This document shows, in pieces, positions 27,389-36,816 of a stretch of DNA of 64,000 nt. The position numbers and the translations under genes are program-made. The notes under the pieces were generated by a model. That model had not been told where the DNA came from. It made no database searches and saw nothing but the letters and a program-made list of their open reading frames with translations. The stretch lies in NCBI GenBank assembly GCA_041987425.1, contig JBHIWP010000005.1, forward strand, positions 12,905 to 76,904. The letters are read 5' to 3'. Source of the DNA: Leptofilum sp041987425 (GTDB lineage Bacteria > Chloroflexota > Anaerolineae > Promineifilales > Promineifilaceae). Within the stretch, counting starts at the first letter, position 1. Each line of letters begins with the position of its first letter.

Positions 27389-27390
27389 GG

Positions 27391-27921
27391 TTACGGCCGT
27401 AGGCCAGGCAGCAGGTTAACGAGCATACGGCCGTTTTCAAAGTCAATTTCTTGCACCACGTCAGCGATGTCCGGCAGCAATATTTCGCCTTCATCACCCC
27501 GCACCACAAAGACGTTATTGGCTCCAGTTTCCAAAACTTGGGTCAAGACGCCTAGCGTCTCACCCTCAACCGTTTGCACGGAAAGCCCCTCTAGCTGGAA
27601 TAAGAAGTATTCCCCTTCTTCCAGCGGCAGGGCCTCGGCTTCAGTCACCATCAGCCATTCACCACGCAGGGCTTCTGCGGCGGCACGGTCGTTTACGGCC
27701 GTTAGCTTCAGCAAGATCATACCCTGGTGCAGCCGTGCCGTTTCCACATCCATCAGGCGTTGCGTATGTTCACCCAAATACACCTGCTCCAGCCAGGTAA
27801 ACCGCTCCGGCTCATCGGTGTGCGGCTTCACCCGCACCTCACCGCGTACACCGTGCGGCTTGGTGATCTCGCCAATGACAATGAATTCAGTTGCATCCTC
27901 TACAGGTTTATTTTTGCGCAT
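27391..27921 (-). CDS. rimM: Ribosome maturation factor RimM
   Basis: RimM helps assemble the 30S subunit head around S19. The N-terminal domain starts IVIGEITKPHGVRGEVRVKPHTDEPERF in sections, the strongest family signature, and the PRC-barrel domain ends LLPDIADVVQEIDFENGRMLVNLLPGL. The 176-residue length is typical. It belongs to the classic ffh-rpsP-khpA-rimM cluster; trmD, often next, is absent and replaced by dprA. A hairpin at 27935-27962 lies between khpA and rimM. Confidence 0.96.
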   Translation of the reverse strand: MRKNKPVEDATEFIVIGEITKPHGVRGEVRVKPHTDEPERFTWLEQVYLGEHTQRLMDVETARLHQGMILLKLTAVNDRAAAEALRGEWLMVTEAEALPLEEGEYFLFQLEGLSVQTVEGETLGVLTQVLETGANNVFVVRGDEGEILLPDIADVVQEIDFENGRMLVNLLPGLRP

Positions 27922-27934
27922 ACGTTATGATAAC

Positions 27935-27962
27935 GACAAAACCTCGCCAGGGCGAGGTTGTC
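27935..27962 (-). terminator. Hairpin between khpA and rimM (terminator or attenuator)
   Basis: AACCTCGC (27940-27947) pairs with GCGAGGTT (27952-27959) around a 4-nt loop, extended by GAC/GTC. On the minus strand it is followed by TTGTCGTTATC. The short T stretch makes partial termination or attenuation more likely than full termination. It lies just before the rimM start. Confidence 0.5.
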
Positions 27963-28020
27963 ACGGTTTCAACTCAATTGATGCAGCGTCGTGCAGGCAT
28001 TTTCCCAACGTTAGTAAGTT

Positions 28021-28263
28021 CTAGCGGTTGCCGGTTTCAACAAGCTCAACCGAAACGCGTGTCCCCTGCTTAGCTGCTGCCACCTGCGCCAGCGTGCGAA
28101 TGGCGTTAATCACCCGCCCGCTTTTGCCGATGACGCGGCCCATATCGGACCCAGCTACCGTCAACTCCAGAATCGTTTCGCTCTGGTCTTCAAACTCAGC
28201 CACAGAAACTTCATCTGGCGCTTCTACCAGCGACTTTACAACGTATTCAACGAGGTCTTTCAT
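28021..28263 (-). CDS. khpA: KH-domain RNA-binding protein KhpA
   Basis: This 80-residue protein is a single type II KH domain with the GxxG loop as VIGKSGRVINAIRTL (about residues 42-56). KhpA proteins bind RNA, often with KhpB, and affect cell size and small-RNA biology in Gram-positive bacteria. It starts 11 bp after the rpsP stop, the conserved arrangement, and is almost certainly co-transcribed with rpsP. Confidence 0.94.
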   Translation of the reverse strand: MKDLVEYVVKSLVEAPDEVSVAEFEDQSETILELTVAGSDMGRVIGKSGRVINAIRTLAQVAAAKQGTRVSVELVETGNR

Positions 28264-28274
28264 GCGTCCCTCAA

Positions 28275-28892
28275 TTAAGCTTCGTCTTTATCGGCGTCGG
28301 CATCTTCTTCACTCTCAGACGCTTCGCCTTCTTCAGCTTCACTCTCTGCGACTTCTTCTTCGGCCACTTCTTCTTCAGCGGCTTCATCGTCATCATCCGT
28401 GTCGACAACGTCTTCTACAGCTTCGACTACCGTTTCAACGGCGTCTTCCACAGTTTCAGCCACGCTAACCGCTGCTTCCTGGACAGCATCAACGGCCTGT
28501 TCCACGATTGATTCTTCTTCGTCGGCTTCTTCCTCGACCGTCTCTTCTTCTTCCGCTACCTCTTCTACAGCTTTTGGAGCGGCAACGACTACGCCTGTCA
28601 CCTCAGCAGCTAGCATTTCCAGGGATTCACCGGCGTGCAGCCGGCTCAAGCGGTCAAACGTGCCTTGCTTGTCCAGCAAGCGACGAACAGCGTCCGTTGG
28701 CTGGGCACCAACGCTCAACCAGTGCAGCGCGCGATCTTCCTGAATAGAAAATTCAGACGGTTCTACCAGGGGATTGTAATGACCTATGCGCTCGACGATA
28801 CGGCCGTCTCGCTTTGAATTAATATCGGCCACAACCACGCGATAGCTTGGTTGTCTTTTCTTACCTCTGCGGCTCAAACGAATTTTTAGCAT
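28275..28892 (-). CDS. rpsP: 30S ribosomal protein S16 with long acidic C-terminal extension
   Basis: Residues 1-85 are a normal S16 (MLKIRLSRRGKKRQPSYRVV, VERIGHYNPLVEPS, ALHWLSVGAQPTDAVRRLL). S16 binds 16S rRNA early in 30S assembly. The remaining ~115 residues are low-complexity Glu/Ala/Val/Asp and should be disordered and highly negative, about doubling the usual 80-90-residue length. The reading frame stays open without interruption, and the extension is codon-regular, so it is not a frameshift artefact by eye. It lies between ffh and khpA in the conserved order. Confidence 0.95.
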   Translation of the reverse strand: MLKIRLSRRGKKRQPSYRVVVADINSKRDGRIVERIGHYNPLVEPSEFSIQEDRALHWLSVGAQPTDAVRRLLDKQGTFDRLSRLHAGESLEMLAAEVTGVVVAAPKAVEEVAEEEETVEEEADEEESIVEQAVDAVQEAAVSVAETVEDAVETVVEAVEDVVDTDDDDEAAEEEVAEEEVAESEAEEGEASESEEDADADKDEA

Positions 28893-29030
28893 CTATCTTT
28901 ATCTCCACTTACTTCAAGAATTATTTCACACTTTATAGAGAACGGCCGTCTACGTCCGCCTCTCTTTTATTAACTCGTCAATTTTACAACATACAGCAGC
29001 TTTTGACGCTTCCAGGCCGCCTACGCGTGA

Positions 29031-30374
29031 CTACGCGCCAAAGCCACCCAGGCCACCCAACATATTCCGCAGGCCACGACCACGACCTTTGGTTATCTGC
29101 TTCATCATCTTCTTCATTTCCTGGAACTGCTTGAGCAAGGCGTTTACGTCCTGCACCGTGGTGCCTGACCCCGTCGCCACGCGCCGCTTGCGGCTGGCCT
29201 TCAAAATCTTGGGGTTGCGCCGCTCTTCTGGTGTCATGGAACGAATGATCGCCTCAATGCGCTTCAAATCGCCCTCGGCACCGCTCAAATCCACATCCTT
29301 AGCCATTTTATTCATGCCTGGGATCATTTCCAAAAGCTGCCCAATTGGCCCCATGCGCTTAAGCTGCTGCATCTGATTGAGAAAATCTTCCAGGTTAAAG
29401 TCGCCTTGCAGCATTCGCTTGCCTGCTTTTTCGGCTTCCTCCTGGTCCATCTGGTCCTGTGCCCGCTCAATAAGCGTCAACACATCGCCCATTCCCAAAA
29501 TACGGCTGGTCAGCCGGTCTGGATGAAACTCTTCAATAGCGCTGAGCTTCTCACCTGTGCCCAGGAACTTTATAGGCACACCCGTAACTTCACGCATGGA
29601 AATGGCGGCGCCGCCGCGTGCATCACCATCAATCTTGGTCATGATAAGTCCGGTGATATTGACGGCTTCGTTAAAGTCGGTCGCCACGCGTACCGCTTCT
29701 TGCCCGGTCATGGCATCGGCCACCAGCAGCGTTTCCACTGGCTTAACTTTCTCTTTGATGGCCTTAATTTCGCCCATCATCATTTCGTCGATGTTCAACC
29801 GGCCAGCGGTATCTAAAATGACGGTCGTGGCGCCGCTGGACACGGCTTTCTTCACGCCGTTGGCGCAAACGGTCACCGGATCGGCTTCTGGGCCTTCGTC
29901 ATAGACGGGAATGTCCAACTGGCGGCCCAGCGTTTGCAGCTGGTCGATAGCGGCCGGACGGTACACATCAGCACCCACCAGCAACGGCCGTCTCCCCTGC
30001 TTGCGCAAATGGAGGGCCAGCTTACCAGCCATAGTGGTTTTACCGGCACCCTGCAGGCCCACAAGCATAATCACCGCCGGGGACTGCATGCCCAAATTAA
30101 GGCGACCAGGCTCTCCCAACGTTTCTACCAGCTCTTCCTGTACTATTTTCACCACCTGCTGGCCAGGCGTCAGGCTACGCATCACCTCGTGACCGATGGC
30201 GCGTTCCCGCACCCGCGCCACAAAGCTTTTCACAACCTTAAAGTTCACGTCCGCTTCTAGCAAAGCCAGGCGCACTTCGCGCATCGCCTTATCTACATCC
30301 GCTTCGGTGAGCTTTCCGCGCCGCTGCAAACCATCAAATACAGATTGCAGGCGGTTTCCCAATGATTCAAACAC
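29031..30374 (-). CDS. ffh: Signal recognition particle protein Ffh
   Basis: Ffh is the SRP GTPase that binds signal peptides and the 4.5S RNA and targets ribosomes to FtsY. The start is GTG 30374, preceded by GAGGATATTT; an in-frame extension to 30422 would add 16 unrelated residues. The N-domain begins VFESLGNRLQSVFDGL. The GTPase motifs are GLQGAGKTTMAGKLA, DTAGRL and TKIDGDARGG. The M domain is Met/Gly-rich (GPIGQLLEMIPGMNKM) and the RNA-binding part contains TGSGTTVQDVNALLKQF. The protein is 447 residues. It leads the ffh-rpsP-khpA-rimM cluster. Confidence 0.97.
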   Translation of the reverse strand: MFESLGNRLQSVFDGLQRRGKLTEADVDKAMREVRLALLEADVNFKVVKSFVARVRERAIGHEVMRSLTPGQQVVKIVQEELVETLGEPGRLNLGMQSPAVIMLVGLQGAGKTTMAGKLALHLRKQGRRPLLVGADVYRPAAIDQLQTLGRQLDIPVYDEGPEADPVTVCANGVKKAVSSGATTVILDTAGRLNIDEMMMGEIKAIKEKVKPVETLLVADAMTGQEAVRVATDFNEAVNITGLIMTKIDGDARGGAAISMREVTGVPIKFLGTGEKLSAIEEFHPDRLTSRILGMGDVLTLIERAQDQMDQEEAEKAGKRMLQGDFNLEDFLNQMQQLKRMGPIGQLLEMIPGMNKMAKDVDLSGAEGDLKRIEAIIRSMTPEERRNPKILKASRKRRVATGSGTTVQDVNALLKQFQEMKKMMKQITKGRGRGLRNMLGGLGGFGA

Positions 30375-30422
30375 AAATATCCTCGTAAAAACCTGATACA
30401 GGGACAAAAATAAACGGGTCAA

Positions 30423-30704
30423 TAATGGTATTAACCCGTTATTATCTAAACTTTATTGGTTAAAGATGCTTCTTTAACGTAAATCATCTACAGCTATTTA
30501 GTTCTTGCATTTCTTAATGTGATTTACGTCGCTTGCTGCAAAATTTTTATGTTACTTTGCAGACGGGCAATTCTAGCCCAGGCAAGAGGTTGCGTCAAGA
30601 AATTTTTGTAGGGACTGCATTTAGTACGCTAAAGATATCCAATTAATTTTGAAAGCTTTGCATACAATTGGAAGGGACACAACAAAACTTAAGGAGAGTG
30701 AATT
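30423..30704. other. Divergent promoter region between ffh and the S9 peptidase
   Basis: This is AT-rich DNA between divergent genes. An imperfect inverted repeat around 30413-30440 contains ACGGGT and ACCCGT arms. I cannot assign a promoter with confidence and see no RNA gene. Confidence 0.35.
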
Positions 30705-32552
30705 GTGAGGCAAGTACAAGCAAACGAACGTGCAGCCTGGAAGCAACGCTATTATCTACCTACCATAGCCTGGGCACATACTGCGCGGTACAACCCCGAG
30801 CAAACGATAATCATTTGCGATAAACTGGGAAACTTTCAACTGTACGCGGTTGACCGCATGAGTAGCAAAATTACCCAGATAACAGACGACGATTCAGGCG
30901 TTTCCTACTTTAGCGTGGGGCTTTCGCCAGACGGCCGTTTCTTCTACCATCTTCAAGACACCAAAGGAGACGAAACGGGCCATGTCGTGCGTGTTAGCTG
31001 CAATGGAGGTCCATCTGAAGACGTGACGCCAGATTTGCCAGAGTACAATTTACGCGGCATTGGCTTTGCCGACAACAGCCAGCGCGTGGCCCTTACAATT
31101 GTGACAAAATCAGGCTACCAACTGTACACTCTGGACCTGAATCAGGCCGGAGAAGTGGAAAAGCGGCGATTGCTTTATGAAGACAAAAAAGAATTCTGGC
31201 AGGCAGAGCTATCTGCCGACGGAGCATTGGCAGCCGTGCGCACGACGCGGCTGACCGGCACCCGACTCTACAGTACGGCCGTCTTCGATGCTGCATCCGG
31301 TGCGGAAGTTGGCGAGCTGTGGGACGGCCCAGAAGCCAGCGTTACACCCACCTGCTTTTCGCCCATGCCCGGGGATGCCCGCCTGTTAGGTGTGAGCTCA
31401 AAATCGGGGCAGAAACGGCCGTTTCTTTGGAACCCACACAGCAAACAACGCACAGACCTGGAATTGCCGGAGATGGAAGGCGATATACTTGCCTGGGACT
31501 GGTCACCGGATGGGCAGCGGTTGCTGCTGTGCCACTCCCATTGGGCCCAACAGCAGCTTTACACCTATGAGCTGTCTAGCGGCACGTTGACCAGGCTCAA
31601 CCACCCCAGCGGTAGCTATGATGTCTCAATCGGGCCTTTTGGCGCTTTCCCCCACTTCACCTCCGATGGCTGCATCGTCTCGCTGTGGAAAAATGCAGCT
31701 ACGCCCGCACAGGTCGTGGAGCTAGACGGCCGTACCGGGACCAAAAAACGCACGCTGTTTGGACCAGACAGCCCGCCGTCAGACAAATCCTGGCGTTCCA
31801 TTACCTTCGTCTCAGCCGACGGCACGCCTTTTCAGGGCTGGCTGGTGACGCCAGAAGGCAGCGGGCCATTCCCCACCATTCTTCACATGCACGGCGGGCC
31901 GCATACGGCCGTTACCGACAATTTTTCACCTCCAGCCCAGTCATGGGTCGATCATGGATTTGCCTATTGCACCATCAACTATCGTGGGTCCACCGGCTTT
32001 GGCGAGGCGTTTAAGAGCCAGATATGGGGCCATATCGGCCAATATGAGCTGATGGACATGGTGGCAGCGCGGGATTGGCTGGTGAACCAGCAAATTGCCC
32101 AGCCACACGCAATCTTCCTCAATGGGGCCTCTTATGGCGGCTACCTGACACTGTGGGGGCTGGCCCGGCGACCCGACTTATGGGCGGGCGGCATTGCCAA
32201 AGTGGCCGTGGCGGACTGGGTGACCAACTACGAAGACGCCGCCGATGCGATGAAGGGCGCTTTTGCCGTCTGGCAGGGGGGGCACCTGGCAGACGCGCGT
32301 GAGAACTACGTAAACTGCTCGCCCGTCACCTACATTCATAACATCCAGGCGCCGCTGCTCATCTTCCAGGGCTATAACGATACGCGAACGACACCGCGCC
32401 AGATGGAACAGTTTGTGGCTCAGATGAAAGCGCTGGACAAACCAGTTGAGATCCATTGGTTTGACGCCGGGCATGCCAATCTGGACAAATCAGCCGCAGT
32501 AGATGAGCAAGCAATAGCAATCCAATTTGCGCTGAACATCCTGGCCCAATGA
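30705..32552 (+). CDS. S9 family prolyl-oligopeptidase-type serine peptidase
   Basis: The N-terminal ~360 residues form a β-propeller with YFSVGLSPDGRFFYHLQD-like WD40/DPP repeats, and the C-terminal ~250 residues are the α/β-hydrolase domain. The catalytic Ser is in NGASYGG (32121-32141), the Asp in GYNDTRTTP and the His in DAGHANL. These dipeptidyl/acylaminoacyl peptidases cleave short peptides in the cytosol; no signal peptide is visible. The start is GTG 30705, behind a strong AAGGAGAGTG site. The 330-bp gap to ffh holds divergent promoters. It stands alone on its strand. Confidence 0.94.
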   Translation: MRQVQANERAAWKQRYYLPTIAWAHTARYNPEQTIIICDKLGNFQLYAVDRMSSKITQITDDDSGVSYFSVGLSPDGRFFYHLQDTKGDETGHVVRVSCNGGPSEDVTPDLPEYNLRGIGFADNSQRVALTIVTKSGYQLYTLDLNQAGEVEKRRLLYEDKKEFWQAELSADGALAAVRTTRLTGTRLYSTAVFDAASGAEVGELWDGPEASVTPTCFSPMPGDARLLGVSSKSGQKRPFLWNPHSKQRTDLELPEMEGDILAWDWSPDGQRLLLCHSHWAQQQLYTYELSSGTLTRLNHPSGSYDVSIGPFGAFPHFTSDGCIVSLWKNAATPAQVVELDGRTGTKKRTLFGPDSPPSDKSWRSITFVSADGTPFQGWLVTPEGSGPFPTILHMHGGPHTAVTDNFSPPAQSWVDHGFAYCTINYRGSTGFGEAFKSQIWGHIGQYELMDMVAARDWLVNQQIAQPHAIFLNGASYGGYLTLWGLARRPDLWAGGIAKVAVADWVTNYEDAADAMKGAFAVWQGGHLADARENYVNCSPVTYIHNIQAPLLIFQGYNDTRTTPRQMEQFVAQMKALDKPVEIHWFDAGHANLDKSAAVDEQAIAIQFALNILAQ

Positions 32553-32755
32553 CGTATAAGACGAGAGCGTAAATCACGGTCAGGTCTATGAAAAGCGACG
32601 CTATTTGCCGTCAAATTTCCCAAAGACTAGAGAGCGTAGGGAAAACAAAAAGCAAAAATCGCACAGGCGCACAGTTAATGGGCCTCAATATGGATAGAGT
32701 GGGATTAAGGTTTAAAACGATTTGTAGAAGCGTATGAAGCTCAGGAAACCTTCCC

Positions 32756-34003
32756 ATGAATTCTATTGGCCGAGACAAACGTATTAACTGGCTCATTTTG
32801 CTGGTCGTTCCCTTGCTGTTAATGTTTAGCGCCTGCCTGCCTACGGACCCAGAACCAGCCTTATCTGATCAGACGGCAGGCGAAGCTCCGCAAGAGGTGG
32901 TGACGGTTGCTCGTCCCACCACCATACCCGCTACGTCTGACTTCACAGTCACGCCTACGCCACCTCCTTTGCCAACGCGCACGGCCGTTTCCCATGCCGA
33001 ACTCACCACAACCCCCTGGCCACCAGCCACGCCGCCAACGCCAACCCCGGTACCACCCTTCCCCCACATGGTCTACAGTGACAATAACGGACTGTGGCAA
33101 ATCGATTCAACCTGGCAACCACACCTTCTGTTTGATGACCCAACGGCCGTTCTGGAACCAAACGGCCGTCGTCTGCTCACCAGCCGCGATGGGGACGTGT
33201 GGCTAATAGACCTCAACAGCGGCCAGACGACCAACCTCACGAACACGCCTGGACGGGCGGAATGCTGCCCAGAGTGGTGGCCGAGCCAACCCAATGTCAT
33301 CTTCTTGGGAGTTGAACCTGGGCCAGACGGCCGTATTGCAGCCCGGCTCGACTTAAACACAAATGAAATCACGCTGTTGGACCCAGCCCAAAGCAGAAAG
33401 AGCAGCACCCCGCTGGCAGCAGCCCCAAACGGTATTAGTTTTGCTTTTGATCTGGAAGGTAAGGAGGCATGGGTACAAATGACAACCGAAACGACACAAT
33501 TTGATCCGTACGCTTATGGATTGCCCGAAACGCTAGAGCTGCGGGCCATTGGCGCGCCAAGCTGGTCCCCAGACAGCCAGAAGCTGGCCTGGGTTATGAT
33601 TCTAGCCGACACGGCTGCCCCAGATGAACCGCCTGCCGTCGTGCTGGGGGTGTTTAATCTGGCGCAGCGTCAGGCTCAGCTGCTGCATCCATATAGCGAT
33701 GTTCTGGGAAGAGACGGCTGGTTTTCGCCACCAGCCTGGAGCCCAGACGGCCGTTGGCTGGCGTATGAAGTGATGTCGCTGGACCCGACAACACACGGGC
33801 TGTGGGTGCTGGCCGCCGATGGCAGCAGTGAACAGTTCGTAGGCGGCCAAAATCCTTTCTGGAGCCCAGACAGTGGCTGGCTCGCATACCAAAACGACGC
33901 CGGACCGCAAATGACCTATCCTCCGCAATTCACCTTTCAAATTGGTCTATTCTTGCCGCCAGATGCCACCCTGCGCGACTGGCACAAAGGCAGCGCGCCT
34001 TAA
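32756..34003 (+). CDS. Lipoprotein with WD40-like/TolB-type β-propeller
   Basis: The N-terminus is a lipoprotein signal: a basic start, a hydrophobic core, then the lipobox LMFSAC at residues about 22-27, so the protein should be lipid-anchored outside the cell. A Pro/Thr linker with 'TPTPPPLPTRT' follows. The C-terminal domain has repeated WSPD(S/G)xxLA(W/Y) blade motifs (for example WSPDSQKLAW and WSPDGRWLAYE), the PD40/TolB-like propeller pattern. These propellers usually bind proteins or sugars. The gene is monocistronic and follows the S9 peptidase after 203 bp. Confidence 0.85.
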   Translation: MNSIGRDKRINWLILLVVPLLLMFSACLPTDPEPALSDQTAGEAPQEVVTVARPTTIPATSDFTVTPTPPPLPTRTAVSHAELTTTPWPPATPPTPTPVPPFPHMVYSDNNGLWQIDSTWQPHLLFDDPTAVLEPNGRRLLTSRDGDVWLIDLNSGQTTNLTNTPGRAECCPEWWPSQPNVIFLGVEPGPDGRIAARLDLNTNEITLLDPAQSRKSSTPLAAAPNGISFAFDLEGKEAWVQMTTETTQFDPYAYGLPETLELRAIGAPSWSPDSQKLAWVMILADTAAPDEPPAVVLGVFNLAQRQAQLLHPYSDVLGRDGWFSPPAWSPDGRWLAYEVMSLDPTTHGLWVLAADGSSEQFVGGQNPFWSPDSGWLAYQNDAGPQMTYPPQFTFQIGLFLPPDATLRDWHKGSAP

Positions 34004-34062
34004 ATGGTGCAATACTATTCAGCTTTAACTATCGGTTTACAAGGCAATGGGTTAGACGTAAT

Positions 34063-35280
34063 TTAACGCAGTCTAAAAATGTAGGCTGTGCCACTATCGA
34101 CTACCCTACCAGTACCAAACGGCGCGCCCACCACTACCGTATCACCACTGATACCTACTCGCGTCCCAAAGTTATCGGTTTGCGTTCCATTACTGGCCGT
34201 TATTTTCGCAACCTGGTTCCAATCTTGCCCACTATTTTCAAAGATGTAAACGGACCCAGAATCAACGCCTTTATCATCATCAAAAATCGCACCAACTAGA
34301 ATTTTGTCACCCTCGACAGCTACATCAAGGCCAAACAAATCACCAGCAGCACCATCGCTGGCGGTAAGTTTTGTCACCTGGAGCCAGCTGGAGCCATTGC
34401 GCTGAAAGACGTACACTGAGCCAGAATCTACCCCCAGATCATCGTCCAGAAATGCCCCAACTACTGCCCAATCTCCATCTATATCGACGGAATTGCCAAA
34501 ATTATCGAGAGCTGTGCCATCTGTGGCAGTAAGTTTTGCGGTTTGCATCCATATCTGCCCACTGCGTTGAAAAATATAGGCTGCACCTGAATCACTGCCC
34601 AAGTCATCATCCAAACGAGAACCGACAATAACGAAATGGTTATGAATTGCCACGCGCAAACCAAAAATATCTTCAGCCGCTCCGTCATTGGGCGTTAACT
34701 TGGCTACCTCGACCCAATTTGACCCAGAGCCCTGGAAGATATATGCAGAACCAGAATTATTTCCCTTATCATCGTCTAGCCAGGCTCCGACAACAATCGT
34801 GTCCCCACTTATAGCGGTCGATTGACCAAATTGGTCAAAGATAGCTCCATCACTTGCAGTCAATTTCGCCATTTCCTGCCACTGAGAGCCCTGGCGTTCA
34901 AAAACATAAGCCGAACCAGATTCAGCCCCTAGAGGTGCATCAAGTCTGGCTCCAACCACAATGGTGTCTCCACTAATCGCGGCGGTGCCAAATTGGTCGA
35001 AGGCAGTTCCATCACTGGCATTTAGTTTAGCAAGTTGGTGCCACGCCCTCGATCCCCGTTGGAAAACATAAACAGAACCAGAATCAGTACCTAAATCATC
35101 ATCGTTTACTGCACCAACTACAGCGATATTGCGGCTGATGTCTACTATTCCGCCAAAACGATCCCCGGATGCACCATCTCGTGCTCTTAAAATGGCTTCC
35201 TGAACTACCGTTATGGCGTGAACCGTGCCGACCAAAAAAAGGAATGCGAAAAAAGCTGGGGGTAATATCCTTGACCGCAT
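34063..35280 (-). CDS. Secreted FG-GAP-type β-propeller protein, seven repeats
   Basis: The start is ATG 35280, after GGGAAGGAGACATCTC; an extension to 35298 is unlikely. A signal peptide covers about residues 1-22. Seven repeats of about 55 residues follow, each with DxFG, an ISGDTIVVGA-like strand, a DDDLGxDSGSxYVFQ calcium-binding-like loop, and a W.Q(V/L)AKL junction. This matches an integrin-like seven-bladed propeller with one blade per repeat. Such proteins bind cell-surface partners or calcium; no enzyme motif is present. The repeats are near-regular in sequence, so recent duplication or gene conversion is possible. Confidence 0.88.
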   Translation of the reverse strand: MRSRILPPAFFAFLFLVGTVHAITVVQEAILRARDGASGDRFGGIVDISRNIAVVGAVNDDDLGTDSGSVYVFQRGSRAWHQLAKLNASDGTAFDQFGTAAISGDTIVVGARLDAPLGAESGSAYVFERQGSQWQEMAKLTASDGAIFDQFGQSTAISGDTIVVGAWLDDDKGNNSGSAYIFQGSGSNWVEVAKLTPNDGAAEDIFGLRVAIHNHFVIVGSRLDDDLGSDSGAAYIFQRSGQIWMQTAKLTATDGTALDNFGNSVDIDGDWAVVGAFLDDDLGVDSGSVYVFQRNGSSWLQVTKLTASDGAAGDLFGLDVAVEGDKILVGAIFDDDKGVDSGSVYIFENSGQDWNQVAKITASNGTQTDNFGTRVGISGDTVVVGAPFGTGRVVDSGTAYIFRLR

Positions 35281-35298
35281 GAGATGTCTCCTTCCCAA

Positions 35299-35490
35299 AC
35301 AATTGTAGCTATTTTATTGATGTAAAATTGCCAACTGAGTTGGGCTATATGGAACAAAGATATTGAGGCAATCTTCATGGTAGCTGTCAAAGATTACATT
35401 TTTGCTTAATAGTTAGTGTATGTGCTTTATTAGTCTCCGGCGATGTGGGAATTTGTGATTACGCGATTACCCTGAACCAGGCACTTCTGG
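35299..35490. other. Intergenic region, two minus-strand genes
   Basis: This region is AT-rich, with a repeat-like run of GATTACGCGATTACCC near 35457-35474 that recalls the heptamer tracts elsewhere. It holds no ORF with support. Confidence 0.3.
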
Positions 35491-36816
35491 CTAATCACTG
35501 ACTGGCAACGAAATGCAAAATCTATTGCCCTGCCCGGCATCCTGTTCATACCAAATCTTGCCGTCCATCTGTTGGATAATCATCTTGACCAGCGGCAGGC
35601 CCAACCCACGACCCACGTGTGCCGGATCCGGCGCTTGCAAATAGGGCCACTGCCCCTGTGGCTCAAAAATGGCATCACTCTCTTCGGCGAGAATAGTCGC
35701 TGCTTCATCCTGCACCTGCATTAGCAGTTCATCCTGCTCCAAATTGATGGATAGCTGGATACGGCCGTTTGGCGACGAAATTAAAACCGCGTTTCGCACC
35801 AGCGACTCAACAGACTGCGTCAATAAAACCAGGTTGCAGCGTACCTGCCGTTGGGAGGCCGACAGTTCATCTGGCACCCTTAAATCCAGCTGCAAACCGG
35901 CCTGTTCGGGAATGGGCAGCACGGAAGGCAAGAGATATTGCAGCAGCGACTTTACCGTGACGGCTTCCTCCTGAGAGCCAATAAGGCTGTACAAAACGGT
36001 AAGGCTTTCTGACAAATCATCGGAGGCCTGCACCAGTTTTTCTGCGTAGCTGGTCTGCTTTTCACCGGGAACGGCCGTTAGGGCCAGGAGTTGAGCATAG
36101 CCGCTTAGGGCCGTCAGCGCCACGCGCGTACCGTGTGCGCCAAACCGGTCTCCAGCAATCAGCCGACGCAGCATCTCATCCTTTTCCTTTAGCCGATAAA
36201 GTTCGGCCGCTTTTTGCCAGGAAATGCGCGGCAACAGTCCATTTCCCACTGCCAGGGGAGGCCACTCGCGGGCAATCATGCACCAAATCTTCTGGGTTCG
36301 CTCCGGCAGAGCCAAAAAAGGGGTAAATTCAGCCATATACTCCGCACGCGGACTGCTGGAACGTTTCAGCACTTCAGCAGCGGACTCAGGCACATCAAGC
36401 AAAAGATGCTGGCTGCCCTGCGCGGCGGCAACCAACGACACGGCTTCGCGGCTCAGGCCGTACTTTTGCACCAGAGCCACCAGGAATGCCTCAATTTCCT
36501 CAGTGATTTTCTCACTGGTGTGGGCAATAATCTGGATTTTGATGGTAGGCGTGCAGGGGGAAACCTTTTGCAGTAAAAGGCCCAAATTATTGAGGGGGCG
36601 ACGGCGTATTACTTCAGCCAGAAGACAGCCCAGGCGCTCGCGGCGCTCAAAGTAGGCGACCAACTCTAAAGAGAGCTTTTGCTTATTTTGGTAATTAAAT
36701 AGCTCGTACCCCACCCCCAGATCGAAGGCCAACAGCTCCAGTTCATCCTGGCCAAAATGGTTGACTAAAAAGTCATGAAGCTGCGCTCTTTCGAGTGACA
36801 GAAGTCCTGAATTCAT
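35491..36816 (-). CDS. Histidine-kinase-like protein with N-terminal Death-like effector-associated domain
   Basis: Residues 1-80 (FLVNHFGQDELELLAFDLGV…LVAYFERRERLGCLL) match the pattern of bacterial Death-like effector-associated domains, which mediate homotypic protein contacts. A short α/β region follows (IKIQIIAHTSEKITEEIEAFL…GSQHLLLDVP), similar to TRADD-N-like modules. Then a HisKA-like helix pair reads AHGTRVALTALSGYAQLL in place of the usual HELRTPL box. The C-terminus is a HATPase with an N-box (SLVRNAV) and GRGLGLPLVKMII, but the DxGxG segment is degenerate (VQDEAATI). Kinase activity is doubtful. No response regulator lies nearby. The ATG follows CGAGGGTTC. Confidence 0.75.
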   Translation of the reverse strand: MNSGLLSLERAQLHDFLVNHFGQDELELLAFDLGVGYELFNYQNKQKLSLELVAYFERRERLGCLLAEVIRRRPLNNLGLLLQKVSPCTPTIKIQIIAHTSEKITEEIEAFLVALVQKYGLSREAVSLVAAAQGSQHLLLDVPESAAEVLKRSSSPRAEYMAEFTPFLALPERTQKIWCMIAREWPPLAVGNGLLPRISWQKAAELYRLKEKDEMLRRLIAGDRFGAHGTRVALTALSGYAQLLALTAVPGEKQTSYAEKLVQASDDLSESLTVLYSLIGSQEEAVTVKSLLQYLLPSVLPIPEQAGLQLDLRVPDELSASQRQVRCNLVLLTQSVESLVRNAVLISSPNGRIQLSINLEQDELLMQVQDEAATILAEESDAIFEPQGQWPYLQAPDPAHVGRGLGLPLVKMIIQQMDGKIWYEQDAGQGNRFCISLPVSD

